From Methyloversatilis sp. (GTDB lineage Bacteria; Pseudomonadota; Gammaproteobacteria; Burkholderiales; Rhodocyclaceae): a stretch of DNA of 64,000 bases. Position 1 is the stretch's first letter. Each line of letters opens with the position of its first letter. The position numbers and the translations under genes were made by a program. The notes below the pieces were generated by a model. The model saw nothing but the letters and a program-made list of their open reading frames with translations, searched no databases and was not told the origin of the DNA. Positions 18,286-28,602 of the stretch are shown piece after piece. The stretch is from assembly GCA_017984755.1 (NCBI GenBank), contig JAGNYW010000007.1, forward strand, positions 61,121 to 125,120, written 5' to 3'.

Positions 18286-19743
18286 TTATCGCGCCAGCCC
18301 GGCCGCCACATCGCGGAAGGACTGCAGCGCCGCTTCGAGGTGCTCGATGATTTCCTGCTGCAGCACGTCCGGAGGCGGCAGGTCGTCCAGCTTGTCGAGG
18401 CTGTCGTCCTTCAGCCAGAAGATGTCCAGACTGGCCTTGTCGCGCGCCACCAGTGCCTCGTGCGTGAAATGGCGGAAGCGCTCGCTGTCCACCCGTTCGT
18501 GCCGGTTGTCGGGCCGATAGCACGCGATGAAGTCGTGCAGGTCCGCAAGCTTCAGCTGCCGGGTCTTCAGCGTGAAGTGCATGTTGGTGCGCAGGTCGTA
18601 GATCCACACCCCTTTTGTGTGCACGCGCCCGTCCTTCGGGCGCGCGTCGAAGAACAGCACGTTCGCCTTCACGCCCTGCGCGTAGAAGATGCCGGTCGGC
18701 AGGCGCAGCAGCGTGTGCACGTCGCAGGTTTCCAGCAGCTTGCGGCGTATCTTCTCGCCCGCACCGCCTTCGAACAGCACGTTGTCGGGCAGCACCACGG
18801 CGGCCTGACCGTTGTCCTTCAATATGGTGACGATGTGCTGCAGGAAGTTGAGCTGCTTGTTCGACGTGGTTTCCCAGAAGTCCTGCCGCTGGTAGGTAAG
18901 CGCATCGCGGTCTTCGTCGCCGTCTTCATTGGTGATGGTCATGCTGCTCTTCTTGCCGAAGGGCGGATTGGCCAGCACGTAGTCGAAGCGTTTGCCGGGG
19001 TCGGAAATCAGCGCATCTGTGCGTTCCACCAGCGGTTCGCCGTCCAGCTCGCCGATGTTGTGCAGAAACAGGTTCATCAGGCACATGCGGCGCGTGCCCG
19101 GCACGATTTCGTTGCCGTGGAAGGTCTGGTCGCGCAGGAATTCCTTCTGCCGCTTGTTCAGGTTGGCGCCCGGCCGGTTCAGCCAGTTGTACGCGCCGAG
19201 AAAGAAGCCGCCGGTGCCGCAGGCCGGGTCGGCGATGGTCTTCATCGGCGCCGGCTGCACGCAGGCCACCATCGCCTCGATCAGTGCGCGTGGCGTGAAG
19301 TACTGGCCAGCCCCGCTCTTGGTGTCTTCCGCGTTCTTCTGCAGCAGGCCTTCGTACAGGTCGCCCTTGGTGTCGGTGTCGAGGCTGATCCAGCGCTCGG
19401 CGTCGATCATCTGCACCAGCCGCGCCAGCTTGGCCGGGTCCTGGATCTTGTTCTGTGCCTTGAAGAAGATAGCGCCCAGCATGCCCGGTTCCTGCCCCAG
19501 CTTGTGCAGCATGCTCAGGTAGTGCGCCTCCAGCGGTTCGCCGGTACGGCTGCGCAGCGCCGTCCAGTCACAGTTTTTCGGAATGTGCGTGTTCCGGTTG
19601 TACGGCGGCTCGGAATATTCGTGTGCCAGCTTCAGGAACAGCAGATAGGTGAGCTGTTCAAGGTAGTCACCGTAACCCACGCCGTCGTCGCGCAGCGTGT
19701 GGCAGAAATTCCAGACCTTCTGGACGAGGGAAGAGGCGTTCAT
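18286..19743 (-). CDS. hsdM: Type I restriction-modification DNA methyltransferase subunit
   Basis: A 485-residue N6-adenine methyltransferase. The N-terminal helical domain (VQKVWNFCHTLRDDGVGYGDY) is typical of HsdM. The SAM motif is DPACGTGGF at 172-180, and the catalytic motif IV is NPPFG at 259-263. With HsdS it methylates the recognition sequence to protect host DNA. ATG 19743 is preferred over an in-frame TTG at 19752. Length and motifs are complete, so it looks functional. It is separated by about 1 kb of repeat-rich DNA from the other hsd genes, which is unusual. Confidence 0.95.
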   Translation of the reverse strand: MNASSLVQKVWNFCHTLRDDGVGYGDYLEQLTYLLFLKLAHEYSEPPYNRNTHIPKNCDWTALRSRTGEPLEAHYLSMLHKLGQEPGMLGAIFFKAQNKIQDPAKLARLVQMIDAERWISLDTDTKGDLYEGLLQKNAEDTKSGAGQYFTPRALIEAMVACVQPAPMKTIADPACGTGGFFLGAYNWLNRPGANLNKRQKEFLRDQTFHGNEIVPGTRRMCLMNLFLHNIGELDGEPLVERTDALISDPGKRFDYVLANPPFGKKSSMTITNEDGDEDRDALTYQRQDFWETTSNKQLNFLQHIVTILKDNGQAAVVLPDNVLFEGGAGEKIRRKLLETCDVHTLLRLPTGIFYAQGVKANVLFFDARPKDGRVHTKGVWIYDLRTNMHFTLKTRQLKLADLHDFIACYRPDNRHERVDSERFRHFTHEALVARDKASLDIFWLKDDSLDKLDDLPPPDVLQQEIIEHLEAALQSFRDVAAGLAR

Positions 19744-19827
19744 GGGCAGCAAGGGGTTCCGGCGAGCGTCCGGGATAACAACGGTTGTCGCAAGCCAATG
19801 TTTTAAATGAAAAAGTTAATCAATCCA

Positions 19828-19859
19828 GGTTTGTTATCCGGCGGCATGGATAACAAACC
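19828..19859. repeat. Palindrome copy 1 (12-bp arms, 8-bp spacer)
   Basis: GGTTTGTTATCC (19828-19839) and GGATAACAAACC (19848-19859) form a perfect 12-base inverted repeat around an eight-base spacer. It is the copy nearest hsdM, about 85 bases upstream of that gene's start. It begins a direct repeat extending to about 19909, which matches 20214-20294. Confidence 0.9.
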
Positions 19860-20213
19860 GTTCTTACCGGCGGTTCTGGCTGACCGGCCGGGCTTGCGAG
19901 TTCCTGTGGCTAGGCGCCTCTGTCTGTACGGCTCAGCGAAGCGGTCGAGCCACGGTTCGATCAAGTAACGGACAAGTTTTTTCCGGGTCAAGTCATTGAA
20001 GAATAAAAATAAATCATGATGGCCGACTCTACCCGAGCTTCCATCAAGTACCCGGCAGGCAAATCAAACTCATCTGGGCAGCACGGCAGCAGTAATAAGT
20101 GAAACGGCCCATTTTGGACTTCAAAACCGACCCGTCTTCGACTGGTGTCTGCGTGGCCGGGATAACAAAAAAATTACAGGCCAATGTTTTTAAAACGATT
20201 TTTCACCCACCTC

Positions 20214-20244
20214 GGTTTGTTATCCAGCCAAACGGATAACAAAC
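20214..20244. repeat. Palindrome copy 2 (11-bp arms, 8-bp spacer)
   Basis: GGTTTGTTATCC (20214-20225) faces GGATAACAAAC (20234-20244), again across eight bases but with an unrelated spacer (agccaaac versus ggcggcat in copy 1). Conserved arms with a variable, fixed-length spacer are what a dimeric binding site looks like. The downstream sequence parallels copy 1 through GGTTCTGGCTG to GCGAGCTCCTGTGG. Confidence 0.9.
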
Positions 20245-20282
20245 TTTTCTTCCCGGCGGGTTCTGGCTGTGGCCGGGCGTGC

Positions 20283-20367
20283 GAGCTCCTGTGGTAACAC
20301 ACCGAACTCCTGTGGCAAGCCGGTCAAGCTCCTGTGCCAACGAGCCGAGCTCCTGTGGCAAGGTTCC
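20283..20367. repeat. Tandem repeat, four units of 21-22 bases
   Basis: Four consecutive units share the core AGCTCCTGTGGCAA: 20283-20303, 20304-20325, 20326-20346 and 20347-20367, with lengths 21, 22, 21 and 21. A fifth, isolated core (GAGTTCCTGTGG) sits at 19898 in the related direct repeat. On the minus strand each unit contains ACAGGAG, which resembles a ribosome-binding core. One frame reads as Leu-x-x-Glu-Leu heptads until the 22-base unit shifts it. Confidence 0.85.
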
Positions 20368-20725
20368 GCCCGACAGTGCTCGTCACCGCAGCGATCATGC
20401 AGTCCGGCGGCTTGCCGAGACGGCTGTGCAGGCCGGTCTTCCGGGTCACTGAACGTGTTCCATTGTTTCACTGAAAAGGACACGCATACCGAGTTCGGTG
20501 CATCGATGTCCGATATGCAAGTCATTGTTTTGTAGTGGTTGTATCCACCCATAACGGACATTCCTGAAGGCCTTGGCGGTCTGTTTCAGAGACTTTGTTC
20601 TTTATGAATGAACCCGCTTCGACGCAGGGATTGCATGCGCGTCACCCATCTGGCTTGTGCAGGCTCGTGGATAATAAAAACTTTACAAGTATCGGTTTTT
20701 AAACGTTTTTAATGGGCGGCTGCCG

Positions 20726-20751
20726 TTGTTATCCGGCACGCTGGATAACAA
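20726..20751. repeat. Palindrome copy 3 (9-bp arms, 8-bp spacer)
   Basis: TTGTTATCC (20726-20734) and GGATAACAA (20743-20751) are separated by eight bases. This copy lies immediately beyond the 3' end of the AlbA_2 gene. Upstream T/A runs and GGATAAT near 20669 parallel the flanks of copies 1 and 2. Confidence 0.88.
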
Positions 20752-20777
20752 ACTGCCCAATCTCTGCCGGGTCCGGT

Positions 20778-22277
20778 TCAATCCGGGGCGTCGTTGTCCT
20801 CCAGCCTGCCGGGCAGCAACTCCTCCTGCCCGATGCCGTTCTGCAGTGGCTTGTAATAGACCATGTTGCGCTTGGCCCGGGTGGAGTCGGCCACCAGCAC
20901 ACCCTGATCGACCCAGCGCTTCAGCAGCTTCGATGCCTTCAGCGTGTCGAGGCCGGCGATCCTGCACAGATCGGCGTTGCCGATTGCGCCATTGCGATCC
21001 ATCCAGTCGCTCACTTGCTCCCAGACCGGCGGGCGCTCCTCGTTCAGCAGCGTGACCATGATGGCCTCCTGCACCTGTTCCTTCAGCTCCGAATAGCGCG
21101 GCGGGAACAGCTTGCTGGCCTGCATCACGCTGAACATCATGCGCACACCTTCGCCAGCATCGACATTGGGCGGGTCGGGAAACTCGCGCAGGTTGCGGGC
21201 CAGCAAGGGGTTGCGCGAGAACGAGCCGGCACGCTGGATATTGGCGGCGCTGATCTTGCCGGCGAACAGGCCGGGGCTTTCGATTTCGATGCGGCTGTCG
21301 AAAATGCGGATCCGGATGTCGCGGTTCAGGTGGTAGTCGCGGTGAATCACCGCGTTGGTGATGGCTTCCTTGATCACCCGCTCCGGGTAGCGGTGCACGG
21401 TGCGAAAGCCGGATGCCGCCAGCGTCAGCCCCTCGGCCAGTTCATCCATCAGGTAGGTGTTTGCGCGCGCGATCTGTTGGTACAGCGGGCCGGAAATCGT
21501 TTTCGGCGTCTTCTTCAGGTTCGGAACTTCGCCCTCTTCGACCTTGTTGCCGCGGTAATGGAATACTCGTATGTCCGCACGCGTGCCCGATGCCGCCAGC
21601 AGGGCGCCCGGCTCGTCGGCGAACAGCAATACCGCAGCGCGCAGAGGTTTCAGTTCATTGCCGACCTTCTTGGCCAGACTGATGCGGAACAACTGCTCCG
21701 GCAGCTCGCTGCCCGACAGCCCACGTGCCTGCCGGAACATTCGCCAGGCATCGGTATCGAGCAGCGCGAAATCGACATCCACCGGCTCCGATTCCGCGCT
21801 GCGCACACCGCGCCGGTACGACAGCTCGGTGATTTCGGCCGCATTCATGGCCCGGTTGCTCGCCTCGCCGCGCATCCAGGTGCCGCCGTCGAGGATGGAG
21901 TGCACCTTGTCACTGCGCGGTATGAGGACGCGCAGCAAGGCACCCTGCGATCCGTCGCGCAATGTGCAGGGCAGGCGCTGCAACTTCACATCCTCCACCG
22001 GCGGCTGCAGATGCGTCGCCAGCTTGCGCAGCAACTCGTCAACGGCTTCCGGGTTTTCGTCGCTGCCGTACAGGCGGTCTGCGCCTTTCGCCTTGGCGGG
22101 GTCTTCCATGCCCAGCAACAGCTGTCCGCCCTCGGTATTTGCCATCGCGCAGATCGTTTCGAGCGCCTTGCTCACCATCTTGCCGGACACGCGCTTGCAT
22201 TCGAAGCGCCGGCTTTCAGGCGCCTGCAGCATCAACGTGATCGCAGCACGGCTCTGTTCCGGCGTGGCTTCATGCAT
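20778..22277 (-). CDS. AlbA_2/Schlafen-type ATP-binding protein of the restriction island
   Basis: A 499-residue protein with an N-terminal AlbA_2 (Schlafen-like, DNA/RNA-binding) domain, visible as ESRRFECKRVSG and CAMANTEGGQLLLGMED at residues 21-59. A C-terminal GHKL-type ATP-binding domain has AITNAVIHRDY at 305-315 with the conserved Asn. A winged-helix tail follows. Such proteins commonly sit within type I restriction loci but their biochemical role is unsettled. The start overlaps hsdS by eight bases, so hsdR-hsdS-this gene are one translational unit. Confidence 0.88.
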   Translation of the reverse strand: MHEATPEQSRAAITLMLQAPESRRFECKRVSGKMVSKALETICAMANTEGGQLLLGMEDPAKAKGADRLYGSDENPEAVDELLRKLATHLQPPVEDVKLQRLPCTLRDGSQGALLRVLIPRSDKVHSILDGGTWMRGEASNRAMNAAEITELSYRRGVRSAESEPVDVDFALLDTDAWRMFRQARGLSGSELPEQLFRISLAKKVGNELKPLRAAVLLFADEPGALLAASGTRADIRVFHYRGNKVEEGEVPNLKKTPKTISGPLYQQIARANTYLMDELAEGLTLAASGFRTVHRYPERVIKEAITNAVIHRDYHLNRDIRIRIFDSRIEIESPGLFAGKISAANIQRAGSFSRNPLLARNLREFPDPPNVDAGEGVRMMFSVMQASKLFPPRYSELKEQVQEAIMVTLLNEERPPVWEQVSDWMDRNGAIGNADLCRIAGLDTLKASKLLKRWVDQGVLVADSTRAKRNMVYYKPLQNGIGQEELLPGRLEDNDAPD

Positions 22278-23832
22278 GGGTGGTTTTCCTCGCGCGTCGG
22301 GCCGCGCCACTGCCGGCACGCGCTTCGCGCTCGGCGCGGATGCGCGCGAGCAGTGCGCTGGCGGGTTCGTCGTTCGGGTCTTGCGGCACGAGCTGGCCGG
22401 AGAAGGCGGCTTTGAGGAGGTTTTTGCGCTGGGCGGCGGATTGTTTCAGCCCCGTCGCCAATGCCAGCTCGACTGCATGTAGCGTCTCGGCATGCTGTGC
22501 GAAAAGTTCTTCGATACACCTTTGCTCGTGTGCTGGCGGTACCGGAATTGGCGTCGACGTAATGTCAGGCTGGGAAATCTTGTAGATACCTGCAGAAGTT
22601 CGGGCTCGCCGCTCTATGTGCGATCTCACGATATGGGCGTTCCAAACAAGGTTTATCCAAGACGGAGCCACAACAGCATCCAGCACGCGAAGCCTGATCA
22701 TCGTATCGGGATATGCGATAGATGCACTCGTCTCGCCGACCCACCCCATTCGACCTACGAGGGAGAGGGAGCCGTTCCCCCGGGCGATTAGCAAGTCACC
22801 TCCCGTAACCCAGAACTGTCGAGCCTCTGACTCCGACCAATCGCCGCATTTGTGCTCATCAAGATCGACGCAGCCATCCCTTATCGCGGTCAGTCGAAGG
22901 ACTTTCGGACCGGAATTGGCGCTGGGGACCGAGCGACCATTTGCAAGATCGTCTGGAGAGAGCTGATCCACGCTCGCCCAGACCCAGCCCTCAGGCAAGG
23001 TGGGAAAATTGGCGGTGTCGGGCTGCACCGGCTCTGAATACTTGTCCTGCCAGCCCTTCGGCGGTGTCTTGCCCTGTTCGCTGAATTTCGCCCGTTGTCG
23101 TGCTTCCCAGCGGGCGCGGCGTTCGGTGAGGATGCGGGCCAGCAGGTCGGCACCGGTTTCGACGGGTTCGCCGCGCGCGGTGCGTTCGGCGCGCCAGTCG
23201 GCGGTGAGGGCGCCTTCGACGGCGGCTTTCAGCAGCGACTGCCGGTACAGCGCCAGCTTCTTCTGCGCCGCCTTCAGTTCGGCCACGCCGGCGTCGAGGT
23301 CGGACAGCAGTTCTTCGAGTTTTTCGACGATGCGGGTTTGTTCGGCGCGCGGTGCAACCGGCAATTGGTTAGCGCAGAGCCAATTGGTCGGCACACGCAT
23401 TTGCCCGGCGCTACCGGTCATGTTCTGACGGGCAAACTCTCGGAAAGCTTTTTGCGACAAGAAGTATGCGAGCCACTTCGGCTCGACGGCATCGCCCGCT
23501 CGAAGGACATGGAATTCGGTTGATCCGTACGCGATGTGATTCGGAAGCGTAGGGACCAACGCGACCTTGCCGTTCTCCATGCATGGGGTGATTTTCGCGA
23601 AGAGCACATCGCCTGCAGTGAACGACGTGTAGCCCTTTCGGACTTCGCCGAGAGGGCGCTGCCGTGAAACGTCGATTCCGCCGAACTCTTCGGTTACCGC
23701 CGTCATCGGCACGAAATGAACAGCGACCGAATCTGCTCCGGGCAACGGACTGAATGAACGTGGATTGACCTCGGCAACCGCTTCGATCGGGGCATGGCTC
23801 CAAGAGTACGGAAGCGGTGGAGTTGTGCTCAA
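22270..23832 (-). CDS. hsdS: Type I restriction-modification specificity subunit
   Basis: A 520-residue protein with the two-target-recognition-domain layout. TRD1 covers about residues 1-160. A conserved helical spacer follows at 163-210 (PRAEQTRIVEKLEELLSDLD and onward), then TRD2 at about 265-430, and a second conserved helical region from PPAHEQRCIEELF. Both helical repeats are intact, so it should recognise a bipartite sequence. The sequence recognised cannot be predicted by eye. It overlaps hsdR by four bases (ATGA). Confidence 0.94.
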   Translation of the reverse strand: MSTTPPLPYSWSHAPIEAVAEVNPRSFSPLPGADSVAVHFVPMTAVTEEFGGIDVSRQRPLGEVRKGYTSFTAGDVLFAKITPCMENGKVALVPTLPNHIAYGSTEFHVLRAGDAVEPKWLAYFLSQKAFREFARQNMTGSAGQMRVPTNWLCANQLPVAPRAEQTRIVEKLEELLSDLDAGVAELKAAQKKLALYRQSLLKAAVEGALTADWRAERTARGEPVETGADLLARILTERRARWEARQRAKFSEQGKTPPKGWQDKYSEPVQPDTANFPTLPEGWVWASVDQLSPDDLANGRSVPSANSGPKVLRLTAIRDGCVDLDEHKCGDWSESEARQFWVTGGDLLIARGNGSLSLVGRMGWVGETSASIAYPDTMIRLRVLDAVVAPSWINLVWNAHIVRSHIERRARTSAGIYKISQPDITSTPIPVPPAHEQRCIEELFAQHAETLHAVELALATGLKQSAAQRKNLLKAAFSGQLVPQDPNDEPASALLARIRAEREARAGSGAARRARKTTHA

Positions 23833-26600
23833 GCCACCAACTCCTCATTCATTTCCTTCATCACGTCATCGAGCTGTTCGCCGAACAGTGACCACGCCTT
23901 CTGCAGCCCGCCCCGGCCGGCGAAGGCGGCGTAGTCGAAGTCGTCGCGTTCGATGCGGCAGCTGCTGGCGATGTGGTCCTTGATCAGGCGCAGCCATTCG
24001 GTCTGTTCCGGTGTGAAGGCGGTGGCGCGCTGCGCGTTGTGGCGGAAGATCCACTCCTGGAAGCGGCGGTCGACCTGTTCGGCGAAAGGTTTCAGTTCGC
24101 CGTCGAGCCCGATGGCGAAGCGCACCAGCGCGATCAGGTCGGTGAGCTGACGGCGGGTGTCGCCGCCGCTGACCCGGGTGCCGCGCACGCGGGCGTAGGC
24201 GGCCCACAGCCGTTCGTTGGTCAGCAGCAGCGGCGGGCGGGCCAGGGTTTCATGCAGGTCTTCGATCATGTCGAAGGTGAGCGCGCGGCGCCGGTAGGGC
24301 TGCTGGTAGAAGAAGTTCAGCGCGTCGATGTCGTCGCGGTGCTGTTCGATGTACTCGGCGAAGCGGGCGATCACCTTGTTTGCCTCGCTTTCGGCCTGCG
24401 CGCTGTAGCCGGCGAAGGTGACGGTGTCGAGGTTGATGTGGTCGATCAGCTGTTCGCGCTCGCGGCGGGCGGATTCTATCTGGTCGCGCAGGTCGGGCCG
24501 GTCGAAGGGCGCGCAGGCGGCGGCCACGCGCAGCGTGCGGGCGGCGGCGAGTTCGGCTTCGGTCAGCGTGTCTTCGCCCAGTTCGATGCCGCGCGCGCGG
24601 GCGGTGGCGAGCGCGGTATCGACGATGCCGTCCGGGTTCAGCGCATTGATCAGTGCGCGGCCGAGTTCGCCGACCGGCACGCCGCCCGATGCTTTCTCGA
24701 TGCGCGCCTGTGCCTTGTCGTCGAGCTGTCTGGCGAGCCGCACCAGGCGGTTGGCCAGCGACAGCACGGTGTCGTCGTCGCGCTGGCCGATGGCGATGCC
24801 CTGCAGCAGATCCTTCAGCGCCACGCCCGGCTTCTTTTCGAGCGGGCGGCTATCGGTCTTCAGCGATTTTTCGACGCCGACCGCGTCGATCAGCACGAAG
24901 CGGGTCTTGGCGCTGTCGGCGCTGTTGCTCACCCGTCTCAGGTCGTCGAAGCCGAGGCTGCGCACGCCGCGGCCCTTCATCTGTTCGTAATAGCCGCGCG
25001 AACGCACATCGCGCATGAACAGCAGCACTTCGAGCGGCTTCACGTCGGTACCGGTGGCAATCATGTCGACGGTGACGGCGATGCGCGGGTGATAGTCGTT
25101 GCGGAAGCTGGCGAGCAGGCTGTCAGGGTCTTCATCGGTGCGGTAGGTGACCTTCTTGCAGAAGGCGTTGCCCTGCCCATACACCTCGCGCACGATCTGG
25201 ATGATGTCGTCGGCGTGGCTGTCGGTCTTGGCGAAGATGAGCGTCTTCGGCGTTTCGCGCCGGTTCGGGAAGATCTGCGTTTCCACGGCCTGCTTCATGG
25301 TTTCAATCACGCGGCGGATCTGGCTCGGGTTCACCACCGAGCGGTCGAGCTCGCGGCCGGTGTAGGCCTCGTCCTCTTCGGTCTGCGCCCAGCGCTTGCG
25401 GCGCGTCAGCCGGTCGCGGTGGTCGATGAATTCGCGCGCCTTCAGTTCGCCGCCCTTCTTCGTGACTTCGGTTTCGATCTCGTACACGTCGTAGCCGACG
25501 TTCACGCCGTCGGCGACCGACTGTTCGTAGGTGTACTCGGCGACGATGTTTTCGTTGAAGAAGCCGAAGGTGCGCTTGTCGGGCGTGGCGGTGAGGCCGA
25601 TCAGGAAGGCGTCGAAGTAGTCGAGCACCTGCTTCCACAGGTTGTAGATCGAGCGGTGGCACTCGTCGATGATGACGAAATCGAAAGCCTCGACCGGGAG
25701 GGCGGCGTTGTAGCGCACCAGCCGGGGCTGTTTGCCCGGTTGCAGCTCATGCAGCGAAATGTCGTCGGCGCTGTCGTCGATGGCGTCGCCGGACAGCACC
25801 GAATACATGCGCTGTATGGTCGAGATCACGACCTGCGCATGCGGGTCGATGCGCTGTCCGGCCAGACGCTGCACGTTGTACAGCTCGGTGAAGGTGCGGC
25901 CGTCGTCCGGCGGCGTGTAGGCCATGAACTCCTGATGCGCCTGCTTGCCGAGGTTGCGCGTGTCGACCAGGAAGAGCACGCGCTTGGCGCCGCCGAACTT
26001 GAGCAGGCGATACACGGCGGTGATGGCGGTGAAGGTCTTGCCGGCACCGGTCGCCATGTGTACCAGTGCGCGCGGCTTGTTCTGTGCCAGCGACTTTTCC
26101 AGCCCGGTGACGGCGGCGATCTGGCAGTCGCGCAGGTTGCGGGCGGGCAGTGCGGGCAGGTCTGCTGCGAGGCGGCTGCGCAGGGTGTCGGGCTGGCGCA
26201 GCCATTCGGCAAGCTGGCCGGGCGTGAAGAAGTGGAAGATTTCGCGCGAACGCGGCGACGGGTCACGACCATCGGTGAAACGGGTGATCTGGCCGGTGCT
26301 TTCGAACAGGAAGGGAAGCGGCGCCGCCCTGACGCGCCATTTGAGCGTGCTGCCGGCATAACGTGCGGTCTGGTCTTCGACGAAGGTGAGTATCGTCGCG
26401 TCCGACTTGGCTTCGATGACGCCGACCGCTTCGCGATCGATGAACAGCACGTAGTCGGCCGGACCCGTGTCGGTGGGGTACTCGCGAATGGCGATGCCAC
26501 GGCTCGCGCCGAGGTCGAACTGCCTCAGGTCCTGAACGACCCAGCCCGCCTGCTCCAGCCTTGCATCGATCTGCTGCCGCGCCTTGCCCTCTGGCGTCAT
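23829..26600 (-). CDS. hsdR: Type I restriction endonuclease subunit (motor and nuclease)
   Basis: A 923-residue translocase-nuclease. The N-terminal PD-(D/E)xK nuclease shows PADYVLF with Asp49 and VIEAK with Glu63 and Lys65. Walker A is MATGAGKT at 182-189 and the DEAD-family motif DECH at 312-315. VDMIATGTDV and GRGVRSLGF mark helicase motifs V and VI. The C-terminal part resembles the EcoEI-type R C-terminal domain. It cleaves unmethylated DNA after ATP-driven translocation. It is the first gene of its operon, so the nuclease is encoded before the methylase. Its ATG is 61 bases past the ureC stop, with a GGGGG-like site. Confidence 0.95.
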   Translation of the reverse strand: MTPEGKARQQIDARLEQAGWVVQDLRQFDLGASRGIAIREYPTDTGPADYVLFIDREAVGVIEAKSDATILTFVEDQTARYAGSTLKWRVRAAPLPFLFESTGQITRFTDGRDPSPRSREIFHFFTPGQLAEWLRQPDTLRSRLAADLPALPARNLRDCQIAAVTGLEKSLAQNKPRALVHMATGAGKTFTAITAVYRLLKFGGAKRVLFLVDTRNLGKQAHQEFMAYTPPDDGRTFTELYNVQRLAGQRIDPHAQVVISTIQRMYSVLSGDAIDDSADDISLHELQPGKQPRLVRYNAALPVEAFDFVIIDECHRSIYNLWKQVLDYFDAFLIGLTATPDKRTFGFFNENIVAEYTYEQSVADGVNVGYDVYEIETEVTKKGGELKAREFIDHRDRLTRRKRWAQTEEDEAYTGRELDRSVVNPSQIRRVIETMKQAVETQIFPNRRETPKTLIFAKTDSHADDIIQIVREVYGQGNAFCKKVTYRTDEDPDSLLASFRNDYHPRIAVTVDMIATGTDVKPLEVLLFMRDVRSRGYYEQMKGRGVRSLGFDDLRRVSNSADSAKTRFVLIDAVGVEKSLKTDSRPLEKKPGVALKDLLQGIAIGQRDDDTVLSLANRLVRLARQLDDKAQARIEKASGGVPVGELGRALINALNPDGIVDTALATARARGIELGEDTLTEAELAAARTLRVAAACAPFDRPDLRDQIESARREREQLIDHINLDTVTFAGYSAQAESEANKVIARFAEYIEQHRDDIDALNFFYQQPYRRRALTFDMIEDLHETLARPPLLLTNERLWAAYARVRGTRVSGGDTRRQLTDLIALVRFAIGLDGELKPFAEQVDRRFQEWIFRHNAQRATAFTPEQTEWLRLIKDHIASSCRIERDDFDYAAFAGRGGLQKAWSLFGEQLDDVMKEMNEELVA

Positions 26601-26661
26601 AAGCCCCCGCGCTCTGTCCGGTACCGGCCCGGATGGTAGCGCGAAGGGCTTGCCGTCGGCG

Positions 26662-28371
<1,710 letters not shown>

Positions 28372-28383
28372 GGTGCGGTCCGG

Positions 28384-28602
28384 TCAGCGGTCGCCGAACG
28401 GCGGGCGCGACGGCTTGCCGCGACGGTGCAGCAGGCGGGCACCGAGCGCGCCGACGATCACCGCGCCGACGGCCAGCGCCAGATGGTCGGGCTCGCTGAG
28501 CAGGTGCATCAGCGTGGCCAGCATGCTGTCGTGGTGGTCGCCCGAATGGGCCGAAGCGTAGCCTGCCGTGGCGAGTGCGAAAGCCAGAATCATCTTGATC
28601 AT
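28384..28602 (-). CDS. Small urease-linked membrane protein with His-rich segment
   Basis: A 72-residue protein. A signal-like helix ([18 protein letters not shown]) is followed by HSGDHHDS, a potential metal-binding cluster, then a second hydrophobic helix (about 40-57) and a basic tail. Its start overlaps the ureB stop by four bases and it ends 12 bases before ureC, so it is built into the urease operon. The signal-HSGDHHD-helix layout recalls the N-terminus of HupE/UreJ nickel transporters but is far shorter. A nickel-related role is an inference. Confidence 0.7.
   Translation of the reverse strand: MIKMILAFALATAGYASAHSGDHHDSMLATLMHLLSEPDHLALAVGAVIVGALGARLLHRRGKPSRPPFGDR

Larger units (their letters stand above)
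19744..20777. other. 1-kb gene-poor, repeat-rich gap between hsdM and the AlbA_2 gene
   Basis: No convincing gene is present. The stretch is AT-richer than its flanks. It holds three copies of a palindrome TTGTTATCC-N8-GGATAACAA, two of them inside a direct repeat of about 80 bases, plus a tandem array of 21-22-base units, all annotated separately. Single copies of GGATAACAA also occur at 19773 and 20160, each followed by a similar CAAGCCAATG or CAGGCCAATG stretch and A/T runs. Short minus-strand frames here cross the repeats and lack family resemblance. Confidence 0.7.

Noticed and set aside
19848-19856. Resemblance of GGATAACAA to part of the lac operator
   Set aside because: The palindrome here has its own symmetric arms and eight-base spacer, no lac genes exist nearby, and the match covers only half of the lac site.
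19803-19991. 62-codon minus-strand frame near hsdM
   Set aside because: Starts at TTG, spans palindrome copy 1, and has no supporting features.
20069-20140. Possible insertion-sequence end (AAGTGAAACGGCCCATTTTGG) in the gap
   Set aside because: It faintly recalls terminal sequences of some insertion sequences, but no transposase, paired terminal repeat or target duplication was seen.
20283-20367. CRISPR array
   Set aside because: Units abut with no unique spacers and are only about 21 bases long; no cas genes are present.
20220-20561. 113-codon minus-strand frame in the hsdM gap
   Set aside because: It crosses the tandem repeat, lacks domain features and has low-quality composition.
20770-20790. 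tRNA T-arm-like GGTTCAATCC
   Set aside because: No D-arm, anticodon arm or acceptor stem can be built around it.
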